Shown: in pieces, positions 44,314-55,563 of the stretch
Layout: each line of letters opens with the position of its first letter
How positions within the stretch are numbered: the stretch's first letter is position 1
Assembly: GCA_025529335.1 (NCBI GenBank)
Contig: JAMYHX010000258.1
Span: 1-58,953 of the forward strand
Source of the DNA: Rhizopus sp. PT2906
Taxonomy: Eukaryota; Mucoromycota; Mucoromycetes; Mucorales; Rhizopodaceae
Length of the DNA: 58,953 bases
Direction of reading: 5' to 3'
Translations under genes and position numbers: made by a program
The notes under the pieces: generated by a model
Seen by the model: the letters and a program-made list of their open reading frames with translations, nothing else
Told to the model about the DNA's origin: nothing
Database searches by the model: none

Positions 44314-47300
44314 TTAGATAAGTACCTGCTTTACTAACAAATCAGTAACACCTTTTTTCAAAAACTGATCTAGTGTTATGTTTGACGCATCAGGTGCAAC
44401 CTTACTGACATATGAAAATAATACACCAAGTGGCTGATGGTTGGTTTGAGTATTGGGTATATGGGTTGCTTCTGTAAAATGATTTGCGACATCCTGAAGT
44501 AACTTTAAGGATACTTCAGGAGAATAAATAGATAATAGCTGGCTAATAGCATCTTCTGCCACAACGGATATCTAACAATAGGAGTTATTATATAATCTTT
44601 TATAAAAAAAACAAAACTTACATTGCTGTAGATATCTGTGGTTTCCTTCAATAGAGTTTTAAGGACATAATATATTTGATGTGCATGTCCCTTCGTTATC
44701 ACCTTTGCAAATCGTAAAAATAACGCTCGTTGGCAAATAATCATCTTTTTGATAAGCTGCACAGCTTCTATTCTCAATATTGGATCTTGTGTCTCTTCAT
44801 CAGCAAGGTACTTTGTCACTCCACTCAAAAGAGATCTAAATGGCTCGGCATAGTCATTCAACCAGAACTTGCAGCCATCTTCAATGTTGTATATATCTTG
44901 AATAGGCGTGTCGTTGGATAAGCGTTGTAATCGAAGCAGCAGTGCTTCGTCCACCTGATTAGACCTTATTCTGGCAATTCCACTTTGAAGCATATCAAGC
45001 TTTATACTAGCATCTATGCTGAGCTTTTCTCTAGTTGGATTCTGATCAGCTTCTGCTGAGGTTGTTTCTGTACTTTGTTCATGGACATGCTTTTGCTTTT
45101 TAACATAGTGTCTATCATCAACTGATACACTTGGACTAGACGCTGGTCGGCTATTCTTTATTCTTGTCGTTCTTGTCTCAATTTTTTGAGGCATTATCTC
45201 TGGGCTGCTTACAGGTGTTTCGATCTTTTCTTGTTGTAATACCACAGAGGGCTTTGGCGAATCAGGTGGATGAACAATAGGCATCGTACTTGTAGAGCTT
45301 TTCTTTTCAGCTGTTTCTATGTCTTGGATTTGTAATGATGTGTTATTTTGATGACTTGTATTATTTATATAGTGTACTTGGGGATTGATTCTAATGTTTG
45401 ACAATTCCTGAGTCATACCTGTGCTAGCATTGTACTCATCCAGCTCATTTAGTTTATCCATCACACTAAAATCCATATCCTGTATCATCATTTCATCAGG
45501 AAGATCTTCCAATGCTACAGAATCCGTACTCTGTTCTTCTATGATGGATCGTAACACATTCTGTAATAAACTGTTTTCGGCAACCTTGGGGTCTTTGTTG
45601 GCAGATTGTACAACATCATCAAAAACTGTGACATTAATCATTTTCAAGTGTTCTACAAGTTGTTGTAGAGCAGGCTGTAGCAGTTCCTGATGCTTTGTAG
45701 AATCTGCAGTGGTCATATGTACAACGTAATCAGTAAGCTGCTTCACGTTCTCGTCTACATCAAACCACTGCTCAGCAGTCGTTGTCTGTAAGGATGCGTT
45801 CAACCAGCGTGAGCCCTCCATCAGCGTTTCCATGTCTTCATCCTGAGTCAAGCCAAGGTGATCACATGCAAGCTGATCTATCCATTCCAATAGACCGACC
45901 TGTAGGTGTTCTTTATTGATAGGGAACAGTAGGATATCGCGTTTGACGCTTGAATCTAGCTGTTTGGACTTTTGTACGTTTTCTGTAGACTTTAGCAGGT
46001 TCAATAGCTTCATAACAAGTCCTGGGTCATTTCTCTTTAAAAACAGTTTCATACGTGCTAATCCTTTGCTGAAAACTGCTGTCATATCACTTCTTTTGCT
46101 TTGCGAGCTTTTGCATTGTTGGTCTGCTATGATCAGAGTAGGAGCATAGTAATTCAAAGACATGACATAAACAAATATGCCGGCCAGGCTTTCCCAGCTC
46201 ATGAGTGTTTGGTATACTTCCAATTCGAGATCTTTTCTTGAAATGTAGTCCATCAAGATGGGTAAAAGGTTAAGTTTAGAAGGAACATCAGGTGGAAGGC
46301 TGATGCTGCCAGATGGGTTGTAGACGGTGTTGTGAAGCTTTTCAGACAATTTGCGAATACCGTTGCATCTCTGGTTGGTGTCGTTACTTTTGAGCATATT
46401 GAGAATCGAAGCAGATTCAAGCGCAGATCGATGATGAAAATCAGACTTGGTCTGTCGCTGTGATCGAGCATGGGTAGTTGATAGCTGTTTATTTAGCTTG
46501 TATGCAACAGGTGCAGTAGGTGCAGATACGTGGGATATATGTGATAACCTTGTTAGTTTTTGAATTGACAAGTTTTTCTTGACTTCAATTGAAACAGCAG
46601 GTATCGAATGATGCTTTTTACCATCCACTTCCGAGTTGGAGGACGCTCTTTTTAATGTGGGAGGTTTGGACGATGATGAAGAAGTGGTCGATATAGAAGA
46701 TGAGGAATTGGATCTGTTAAATAGTGGTATTGGAGATATTTTTTTGCCTTTGTTTGATTTTTCTAATTGGCGCAAGGCAACGGTATCTATGGTGATGCAT
46801 AATCTAAAGTGAGGTTAGTAAAAGGAAACCTGTTAAAGTTTTAAGTTTACTTTTTAGCTTCATTTGGCCAATATTCGTGATATGTCCAATAAGCTTGTCT
46901 GCAAGCTTCTCGAACAGATGGTGACGCATCACTTAATCCCTTGTTTAAAGATTGATGGATAAGTGCAGTACTTTCTGCTTTTCCAATAGCCAGCTTTGTC
47001 TGTTCTTTTTGGCCATGTGTTTGAAGTACTGTCTTTAAGAACAGGGCTGATGATTGTCGCACTTGGGTATTTTTGTCGCTTATATTTTTACAAAGAATGG
47101 ATACTACTTTAAAGTGATAGTTTGTTCTTGATAGAAACTGGCTTGTTACTTCATTGGATTTTGATACAATGATTTTCTTTGTTGTACTGCAGCATTTTAA
47201 CAAGTTGGTTAAAATGGTCTCAATTGTATACAAATCTAAACACTCTCCAATGAGTAAACTGATATCTGATATTAAAGCCAGCCCTTCCAATGCTACTGAA

Positions 47301-47655
47301 CTTCGTAGACTATGTATCTTTAAAAAGAGAGAGGTGAATTTGTATGTTTTTGTATATGTGTGTATTTGTTTATTTACCGTCTTAATTACGTCGCTAGCCA
47401 CGTCGTGAATACCACGTACAAAAGTACTTTTCCATTCTTCAAAGTGAGTTGAATGAAGTGTTTCACGTAACTGTCTGATAGCAGCATCTCTTTTCTCCCA
47501 ATTATGTTCTGTCTCTTTTCCAACGAATAATTTAGAAATGGCTATAAATTCTTTTTCAAGATCTTTTTGGGTAAGAATCTATTATAGAACGCAATAAGAC
47601 AACAATACAATTCATAAAGTGAAGGATGATCTACCTTTGCAGAGTGCACTTTCAT
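44314..47655 (-). CDS. CLASP/Stu1-type microtubule plus-end protein
   Basis: Five exons: 47655-47635, 47578-47378, 47317-46851, 46803-44622 and 44571-44314; 1,042 aa. The N-terminal part has the CLASP_N TOG-domain pattern: NWEKRDAAIRQLRETLHS, FVRGIHDV, SSALFLKTVLQTHGQK and SPSVREACRQAYW. A Ser-rich basic linker (NRSNSSSSISTTSSSSSKP) follows, of the sort that binds microtubules, then a second HEAT/TOG region (SASILNMLKSNDTNQRCNGIRKL) and a C-terminal helical domain. CLASPs stabilise growing microtubule ends and kinetochore attachments. The start could be further left: an ATG at 47925 with a 220-nt intron would add about 15 residues (MFTKLYNHAQK). Confidence 0.85.
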
Positions 47656-48431
47656 ATCTGCCCAAGACTAGATTCGGAAGCGAAAGAAAAAAAAAATGAA
47701 GACAAAATTAAACTTTTTTTATTATCACGCGTAACTGAATTTCTTAGTCACGTACTTTTTTCCCTTTCAATAATAAAACAAAAAGAAAAGGATATTAAGA
47801 ATAGACACAGCGTATATCTTTTTTGTTTTTGTTTTTAAGTATATTTAATTGCTAATGGATTGTTATCAATCTCTGTTTGTGTTTAAATATACCTTTTGTG
47901 CGTGATTGTACAGTTTAGTAAACATGGTCACAGGAGTTAAAAAAGAGTCATTCATTGGCAGTCATCTAGAAATCATTTACATGATATTGACCTTAAACTA
48001 AGGAATGTATATGTACGTGTGTGTGTGTGTGTGTAAGAGGTTAATGCTTAATAAGGTACATATGACATGTTTGATATCAGTGTCCTTTTGTGTGATCCAA
48101 TGACCCAATAAGAATCACACTTGAGAATAAAGAAATAAGCAAGTAGAATCCTGAAAACCATTGTAACTCTCATCCTGTATATTATAATAATATGTACCTT
48201 CTTTATATAAACTATCTAGTCTAAACATAAGACTATTATTATTCAAACTTTTTTTGGCTGACATGTCTTTGCTAAAAAGTTAGCTCAGTGCGGGAAGTAA
48301 ATCCTCAGCCTCTTTCACCCCCTGGGTTCTCTTTTTTTTTTGTTCTTTTAAAGAGAGGAAATAGCTACAGCTAGAAATAAAAAGTAAAGAAATGAAGCAT
48401 GAGTTATGAGTTGACATTGAACAATCATTAG
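47656..48431. other. intergenic with (GT)n tract
   Basis: About 0.78 kb between divergent genes. A GT microsatellite is at 48016-48033. A possible extra first exon of the CLASP gene lies near 47893-47925. At 48280 a short 'gttagctcagt' resembles a tRNA D-arm, but no tRNA fold follows. Confidence 0.4.
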
Positions 48432-49108
48432 ATGATCTCCCTTCTCCGCTTCACAACCCGTACTGCATCTAACCATTCCAACACACGTTTTTATTCAACT
48501 GATGCAACCGGCAGTGCTCCTAAGGTTGGTGCCTTCCGTGGAGGGTAAGAGATAAAAGGAAATGAATGAATAATGCGTATTGACTTGGTGTTTAGTATCA
48601 TTGGATTCCTTTTAGGAGTAACAGCCGCAGGCTCTGCTGGCTATTATTATTTACTAGATGAATACAATAGTGCGTCTGCCTCTCTTTTAATGTCAGTCAA
48701 TGAACTTCAAGCATCTACGGATAAGGTAATAGAGAAGGATTCATTTGTTCATTGAATTTAATAAATCCATGTTTGTAGGTTAAAGACTACGCACGTCGAA
48801 TTGAGACAGTTGATAGAGATGTTGCAAAATTAAAGGCAATGGCAGCTACTAAACAAGAATTGACTGATATGAAAGTTGATTTACGTAAATTATATGTATG
48901 AAATCAACACTATTATCTCTTTCATGTCTTCTTATTCTTATTCTCTAGGATACTCTCAATATGGAGCATCTTGAATTGAAAACTCATGTTTGGGGATTAG
49001 GTAAAATATTCATATACAGACGACATCCCTTATAACTAATCGTCTTCAACAGAAAAAGACTTGAGCACCACATTAAACGGACAACAGCAACCAAAGCATG
49101 AATCATAA
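48432..49108 (+). CDS. small mitochondrial membrane protein, unknown
   Basis: Five exons: 48432-48544, 48596-48725, 48779-48895, 48949-49000 and 49053-49108; 155 aa. The N-terminus MISLLRFTTRTASNHSNTRF is an amphipathic, Arg-rich mitochondrial presequence. A single glycine-rich membrane segment (IIGFLLGVTAAGSAGYYYLL) follows, then a coiled coil (VKDYARRIETVDRDVAKLKA). The arrangement presequence, membrane anchor, coiled coil suits an inner-membrane scaffold of the intermembrane space or matrix. No named family is claimed. Confidence 0.7.
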
Positions 49109-49781
49109 CTATTTTGTTTCGTGCGACAGACTCTTTCATTTTTGGAATTTGTTAACCAATAAAATATTATTTGCATGAATCGAATCAGCTTGTCTCTATT
49201 CATCCTATATGCAGCAATTCATTTGATACAATCTATACATATCTGATTACCATCAAATCAGAATCAAGCTAGTATCAAACCAATATGATTGTTCATTAAC
49301 AATGGCACAAGTTGGAAAAATAGATAATAAATGGGTGTTGATAGGACTATTTATAAACAATAATCAATGTGCTCAGAATCTTTTCTTTGCTTCACCATAA
49401 GTAAACTTTCTTTTAGAGAGAGAGATATATCTATAATTTTGTATTACTGGAAAAGTTCCTAAATCATAACAAGTCTACTTTTTGAAAAAAAACATTGGTA
49501 CTTAATCAATCCCCTTGCTGCGAAAAAAAAACAAGATTTCCAAATGTGACAAGCAAGCTTGAACCATCATTTGTTATCGCCGAATTCAAAGTCCGTTGTG
49601 AAACCGTTGGTTAAGGAACAATGAAAAAGACAAAAAGAGACATGACGGCTATTTTTTTATGCATCAAAGTATAAAAGGACACACCTTTTCACTCTGTTTT
49701 TTGTTTCTTAACTTTTAGTTCCCTTTCTTTCCTTCAAGGACTCTATATTTTTATTCGCTCATCCATTCTCTTTTTGTTATA
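49109..49781. promoter_or_regulatory. EF-3 upstream region
   Basis: 673 bp. A TATA box TATAAAAG at 49670-49677 lies 104 bp before the ATG, followed by a pyrimidine-rich leader (49690-49775). Such a strong TATA plus CT leader fits a highly expressed translation-factor gene. Nothing else seen. Confidence 0.6.
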
Positions 49782-52700
49782 ATGCCTGCAACTACTGCAA
49801 ACAACAACAACAACATCAAGAGCGATATTCAAGCCAAGAAGATCATTGCTTGCAAGGTTCCTTCTGAAAGCGAGTCCAAGAAGGTTGCTGAAATCGTCAG
49901 TAGCCTTTCAAACGCTACTGATTCCGACCGTGAAGCGATCGCAGCTGATCTTGCTGCTGCTGTCAAGTCCAACGGCATCCTTTCTCTTAAGCCTGTTCTT
50001 GCTGCTTTTGATAAGGACATTGTCTCCAAGAAGAACGTCAATGCCCGTGCTTCTGCTATCGCTGGTCTTGTGGCTCTCACCAACGAAAACTTGGAAGGCC
50101 AAACTCATCCTTTCCTCATTCGTTTTGTTTCTACCCTTTTAGAACTTCAAGCTGATAAGCAAGCATCTGTCAAGGAAGCCGCCGCAGCCGCAGCAAGAAA
50201 TTTGGTCGAAAAGATCAATCCTAATGCCTGTACACTCACAATTCCCTTCATTCTCGAAGGTCTTGCCAACTCCTGCAAGTGGCAAACCAAGATGCTTTCT
50301 CTTGAACTTTTGCAACTCCTTGCCAAGACTCATCCCAAGGAGTTCTTTGTTGGTATTCCTGATGTCGTTCCTGCTGTCTCTGATTGCATGTGGGATACTA
50401 AATCCGAAGTCAAGAAGAAGGCTACTGAAACTATGTCTGTTATCTGTGGTTTGATCGAGAATAAGGATATCGAACGCTTCATTCCTGCTGTTATTGCTTG
50501 TATCAACCACCCCGAAAACGTTCCAGAAACGATTCACTTGCTTGGTGCTACCACTTTTGTTCAAGAAGTTGATTCTGCCACTCTCTCTATCATGGTTCCT
50601 CTCTTGTCCCGTGGTCTGAACGAGCGTGCTACTCCTATCAAGCGTAAGTCTGCCTTGATCATTGATAACATGTCCAAGCTTGTGGATGATCCCGATGTCG
50701 CTGCTCCTTTCTTGCCCGTCCTCTTACCTGCTCTCGAAAAGGTGCAAGACGTCGTTGCTGATCCTGAGTGCCGTGGTGTCGTTCAAAAGGCTCTTGCCAC
50801 CCTTCAACGTGTGGCAAACCCTGGTGTCGAAGTCTTTACCAAGGAACAAAAGAAGGTCAAGGTTGAATCTGCTATCAAGGGGCTTTTGCCTGAAAATTTG
50901 GATTCCTTCTTTGATACAACCGTTTCCTTCTTGAACGATGTCGCTCTCACACTCTGTGTCTCTAAGAATTTCTTCAAGGATGTCTGGATCAAGTCTCTTG
51001 CTCCTTACGCAAGCTCCTTCCTCTCTAGCTCTGATGCTGAAGGTCTTGCTGTTTCTGCCTTGGACAACTGTGAAGATGCAGTTACTCCCAAGGACCCCGA
51101 AGAAGAGGACGATGAAGGTGAAGATCTTTGTAACTGTGAATTCTCTCTTGCTTATGGTGCCAAGATCTTGCTTAACCGTACCTCTCTTCGTCTCAAGCGT
51201 GGCCGTCGTTATGGTCTCTGTGGTGCCAATGGTTGTGGTAAGTCTACTCTCATGCGTGCCATTGCCAACGAACAGGTCGAAGGCTTCCCTCCTCGCTCTG
51301 AACTCAAGACTGTCTACGTCGAACACGACATCGATGGTTCCGAAGCTGATACTCCTTTGGTTGACTTTATCCTTGCTTCCGAAGGTGTTGAGACCAAGGA
51401 CCCTGAAGAAGTTCGCAAGATCCTCTTGGAATATGGCTTCTCTGAACAAATGGTTACCAAGATGGCTATTGGCGAACTCTCTGGTGGTTGGAAGATGAAG
51501 CTTGCTCTTGCCCGTGCTATGTTGATGAATGCTGATATCCTCTTGTTGGACGAACCTACCAATCACTTGGATGTTGTCAACGTTGCCTGGCTGGAGAACT
51601 ACCTTCTTGGTTTGAAGACTGTTACCTCTATCATTGTCTCCCACGACTCTGGTTTCTTGGATCATGTCTGTTCCGACATCATTCACTACGAACCCAACTA
51701 TAAGCTCAAGCGCTACAAGGGTAACTTGTCCGAATTCGTAAAGAAGGTCCCTCGTGCTGCCTCTTACTACTCCTTGGAAGCTACTCAAATCAAGTTCTCT
51801 TTCCCTGAGCCTGGTTTCTTGGAAGGTATCAAGACTAAGGAACGTGCAATCTTGAAGATGAAGAACGTTGACTTCCAGTATCCTGGTTCTGACCGCAAGC
51901 AACTGATTGACATCTCCATGCAATGTTCTCTTGCCTCCCGTGTTGCCGTCATTGGTCCCAACGGTGCTGGTAAGTCTACCTTGATCAAGTTGTTGACTGG
52001 TGAAATCGAGTCCGAGGTTGGTACTGTCTGGAGACATCCTAACTTGCGCATTGCCTATGTCGCTCAACATGCTTTCCACCACATCGAACGTCACTTGGAC
52101 AAAACCCCTAACGAATACATCCAATGGCGTTACCACACTGGTGAAGATCGTGAAGAACTCGAAAAGAATGAACGTAACAATGCCGAAGAAAACCAAAAAG
52201 CCATGGAACAAGTCTTTGTGATCGAAGGTGAAAAGCGTGTTGTTGAAGCCATCGTGGGTCGTCGTAAGCTCAAGCAATCCTACGAATACGAAGTCTCTTG
52301 GGTCGGTCGCTCCTCTGTTGACAATACCTGGATCTCTCGTTCCAAGCTTGAAGAAATGGGTTTCGGTAAGAAGATTGCTGAAGTCGACGCTGCTGAAGCT
52401 GCCAAGATGGGTCTCAATCGTCCTTTGACTGCCAAGGAAATCGAAAAGCACTTGGCTGAAGTTGGTCTTGAACCCGAATTCGCTACTCACTCTCGTATCC
52501 GTGGTCTCTCTGGTGGTCAAAAGGTCAAGTTGGTCATTGGTGCTGCTATGTGGAACAGACCTCACATGCTTGTTCTTGACGAACCTACCAATTATTTGGA
52601 TCGTGAATCTCTTGGTGCTTTGGCTACTGCTATCAAGGAATATGGTGGTGGTGTTGTCATCGTTACTCACAACCGTGAATTCTCTGAAGCTTTGTGTACT

Positions 52701-52943
52701 GAAGTCTGGAAAGTCGATAACGGTCGCTTGACTCCTTCTGGTCACAATTGGGTCTCTGGTAACGGTACTACTGTCATCAAGGAACAAGAAGCAGAAGACA
52801 TGGTCGACGCTCAAGGCAATACTATTAAGGCCGTCGAAAAGAAGAAGAAGTTGACCTCCAAAGAACTCCGTAAGAAGAAGAAGGAGCGTATGGAACGTCG
52901 TAAGCGTGGTGAAGAAGTTTTCTCTGATGAAGATGACCTTTAA
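49782..52943 (+). CDS. YEF3: translation elongation factor 3 (eEF3)
   Basis: A single exon of 1,053 aa, the normal length. eEF3 is the fungal ABCF ATPase that helps tRNA leave the ribosomal E site. Domains: N-terminal HEAT repeats (about 1-320), a four-helix region, ABC1 with P-loop GANGCGKSTLM near 480, signature LSGGW near 565 and Walker B LLLDEPTNHLD, and ABC2 with GPNGAGKSTLI near 724. A chromodomain-like insert (residues about 815-880, with VVEAIVGRRKLKQSYEYEVSW) precedes signature LSGGQ near 908 and Walker B LVLDEPTNYLD. The tail is Lys-rich. Codon use is extremely biased, so the antisense strand is also open over long stretches. Its stop lies 24 bp from the stop of the convergent SET/MYND gene. 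Confidence 0.98.
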   Translation: MPATTANNNNNIKSDIQAKKIIACKVPSESESKKVAEIVSSLSNATDSDREAIAADLAAAVKSNGILSLKPVLAAFDKDIVSKKNVNARASAIAGLVALTNENLEGQTHPFLIRFVSTLLELQADKQASVKEAAAAAARNLVEKINPNACTLTIPFILEGLANSCKWQTKMLSLELLQLLAKTHPKEFFVGIPDVVPAVSDCMWDTKSEVKKKATETMSVICGLIENKDIERFIPAVIACINHPENVPETIHLLGATTFVQEVDSATLSIMVPLLSRGLNERATPIKRKSALIIDNMSKLVDDPDVAAPFLPVLLPALEKVQDVVADPECRGVVQKALATLQRVANPGVEVFTKEQKKVKVESAIKGLLPENLDSFFDTTVSFLNDVALTLCVSKNFFKDVWIKSLAPYASSFLSSSDAEGLAVSALDNCEDAVTPKDPEEEDDEGEDLCNCEFSLAYGAKILLNRTSLRLKRGRRYGLCGANGCGKSTLMRAIANEQVEGFPPRSELKTVYVEHDIDGSEADTPLVDFILASEGVETKDPEEVRKILLEYGFSEQMVTKMAIGELSGGWKMKLALARAMLMNADILLLDEPTNHLDVVNVAWLENYLLGLKTVTSIIVSHDSGFLDHVCSDIIHYEPNYKLKRYKGNLSEFVKKVPRAASYYSLEATQIKFSFPEPGFLEGIKTKERAILKMKNVDFQYPGSDRKQLIDISMQCSLASRVAVIGPNGAGKSTLIKLLTGEIESEVGTVWRHPNLRIAYVAQHAFHHIERHLDKTPNEYIQWRYHTGEDREELEKNERNNAEENQKAMEQVFVIEGEKRVVEAIVGRRKLKQSYEYEVSWVGRSSVDNTWISRSKLEEMGFGKKIAEVDAAEAAKMGLNRPLTAKEIEKHLAEVGLEPEFATHSRIRGLSGGQKVKLVIGAAMWNRPHMLVLDEPTNYLDRESLGALATAIKEYGGGVVIVTHNREFSEALCTEVWKVDNGRLTPSGHNWVSGNGTTVIKEQEAEDMVDAQGNTIKAVEKKKKLTSKELRKKKKERMERRKRGEEVFSDEDDL

Positions 52944-52967
52944 ACATTTTTGTATATTTAACATATT

Positions 52968-54672
52968 TTATTTTTTCATTCCCATTGTAATAAAAGAAAA
53001 TTCTGCTATATTCTGTAATTCCTCATATTCTTCTTTTCTTGACTCGTCTTTATCTAAACCTAAAGCTTCATATACTGCTATAGTATCTATAGCTAATTTA
53101 TAAGCCTCATTCAGTTGTTGGCTAAGTTTTTTTTTTAATGAGTCAAAGTTATGTCTAACAAAGCTTACACATGCCTGTTCCAGTAAATGGTTGCCAGCTT
53201 TAACATTTCTGCAGCCGATTCAACGCTGGTCTTTCCAAAAATCTTTTGTACATTTATAAGTGATGCCTTGATACATTTAGAAGCCTCAGACAGGCGACCC
53301 ATAGCTACGTACATTCGACCCATATTATCCCACAATTTGCTCATCTGTATCGAGTCTTTATCAAAGTATTTCAAGGTAATTCTCATTGCCTGCTTGAATT
53401 TCTCAATATTCATCTCGACATGCCCTTCTTTGACCAGCTTTATTGCTTTCTCTTCATCCTGTTATATATACATATATACATAATAAATGATTTTTTACTA
53501 ATTTACATAAATAGTTGACCTTACAAGTGAAATCTCATGCCAATTAGGTATAAAATTACATGAAGGACATTTATCCTGTCTATAGTAAAGCTTTTGATCT
53601 CTGCATTGAACACATTGATACATGTTTGCTGCATCATCGCTGTATTGTGAAAGGAGATCAGATTATCAGTGATACCACATTAAACTATATTTACCATTTT
53701 TGACAAGCACTACAATTACACTCGAAAAAGTAATCATTATAGAGCTTTTCTCTACGCAATTCCGTAGTCATTTTTGTCGCTAGAGGACCATAACTAATAT
53801 TCAATTCCTCTCCTTTTTCAACTGGACGAACAAGATTGACCTTTAGATGAGTCGCGCATCCGTTTGTGCCAAATAAGACCAAAGCATTAGGATCACAGGA
53901 ATGATTGAATTTACTAGCATGAAGGTAAATGGCTCTTCCAACTGCTATGTGATAGCTTCCTTCTACTACACTACCATAGGCTTGTTCTGTCTGAGTCTGT
54001 GTGACGGCAAAGGTATTACATCTTATCTGTCCCATGATTGTCACCATGGATTCTAAAACGCTCTCTGTCAAATTGAATATTTTTGACAATAGTTCATTTT
54101 TAATTCTGCTTCGGTACTCTTCTACTTGCTTTGATGTATGAAATTCTATGTTGGAAACTAGTCCTGGTAGAGTGCCTATTTCATTGTTGTCAGCCTATCT
54201 AGTATTAAAAAAAAAAAGCTCACTTTTGAGCACCTTTGCCTCTAGATCTACTAGCAATGTATCCTTGAAAAGCAAACAAGACATCTCTGTCTGTGTTCTT
54301 TAACTCTGGAAAAGCGCAAAGCCATTTGTGTTCTGTCCACCAATGTTGGCGCTGGCAGGTCGAACTACAGTAATTATGACTCCATTTGCAGATCTTGTTC
54401 GGACATTTCATCAAGTTGGACTTTAGCAATGTGAAGCAATAGGTGCAATGTGTAGGTTTATAGGACTCTTCTAGTTGTCTTATAAATGGTTCTTCTTCCA
54501 ATAGCGTAACGCCTTGTTTTAGTTTCTCATTGGCTACAACATGATCTCCAACGATCTTTTCTCGGGCGTTGATCACATTAGCACCTAATAATTCTACTCT
54601 CTTATCTGTCGTATCCCATCCACATAGACTGATATGAGCTGGTGTAAGCTTATGAAGGGCTTCTATTGTCAT
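52968..54672 (-). CDS. SET/MYND-domain protein (SMYD-like lysine methyltransferase)
   Basis: Five exons: 54672-54234, 54175-53695, 53639-53525, 53458-53169 and 53121-52968; 492 aa. An N-terminal split SET segment is followed by the MYND zinc finger (CTYCF...CPNKICKWSHNYCSSTCQ...WTEHKWLCAF, about residues 66-110). The main SET motif FNHSCDPNALVLF, ELNISYG and the post-SET cysteines (FFECNCSACQKC...CVQC...CPSC) come next. A C-terminal TPR-like helical region closes it, as in animal SMYD proteins. Intron 1 is assigned as 54233-54176 (58 nt, donor GTGCTC, branch CTGAC 12 nt before the acceptor), because the stronger-looking GTGAGC donor gives a 29-nt intron and a broken frame. Substrate unknown. 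Confidence 0.85.
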
Positions 54673-55563
54673 CCTATTTTGATGAAACAGTCAATTTGTT
54701 TATGCCTGTTATATTTTTTGAAAAGGAAGAAGCATTGATCACTTTTTTACTATAAAAAGAAATGCACACACACACACACACGCAGAATTTATAAACTGAA
54801 CGTAATACACAATTGACATTTGTTTAAAGTGTTGAATGAGCATCATGTCATTTATTTAGGATGTTGATCAACTGATTATCTGAAGGCATAGTTATCCTTT
54901 ATTCGATCACTAGTGCTTGTAGGTTTGATTTGATACATATGTTTCACTTACAGACAGCACCTCTGTAGCTTACCCTCATCGCTCTTTTCGTATGAACTTT
55001 AAAAAACCTGAGATGTCATCATCAACTTGGCTCACTATGACAGAGATACCATAATTATTGTACATTAGTATATGAGAGTGATGACAATGTAGAATTTATA
55101 TCGGAAAATGGCAATTTATCACTTATGATAATCAGCATAGTGTACTCTATTCTATTCTGTATCTTATCGAAGCTATTGTAACTAATATATTGTAGTATTT
55201 TATAGCTCTTTTCATTCATAGTTAAATACGCTTAATATTGTATAAACAAACTTGATGACTACATTATAATAACCATACAATCAACATCTTGTATAAGAAG
55301 TACATTAATTACTGCTTAACTTTTCTTTGCTTATCATCATTTCAAATGAATTATAAATCTTGTCTGACAAATCAAAGTAGTCCATTTACTACTACAGCCA
55401 ATCAGAGCAGTAATGAGCTCTTACTGAATAAGTTAGTAAGCAGGATCTCATTGGATGATAAATTACAAAGTTTTTTTTTTTAAAATTCAGGCACAAAAGC
55501 AGGTATTTATAAAGAGCCATTTCACACATTGATTTGAATTTTTCTCTCAGCCTTTTTCTTACA
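54673..55563. other. 0.89-kb intergenic region, CCP1 promoter side
   Basis: AT-rich and featureless apart from a (CA)n tract at 54763-54782 and a TTTATAAAG TATA-like box at 55506-55514, about 50 bp before the CCP1 ATG. No gene recognised. Confidence 0.5.

Noticed and set aside
48278..48330. tRNA-like 'gttagctcagtgcggg' near 48288
   Set aside because: Resembles a D-arm, but no matching acceptor stem, anticodon arm or T-loop (GGTTCGA) follows.
50724..52964. A 746-codon open frame antisense to EF-3
   Set aside because: EF-3 uses a very narrow codon set, which leaves the opposite strand free of stops. The frame has no family features and would begin beyond the SMYD stop. It is a shadow, not a gene.
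54195..54223. A 29-nt first intron in the SET/MYND gene using the GTGAGC donor
   Set aside because: It is too short, mostly poly-T, and breaks the frame. The 58-nt alternative with a CTGAC branch site restores it.
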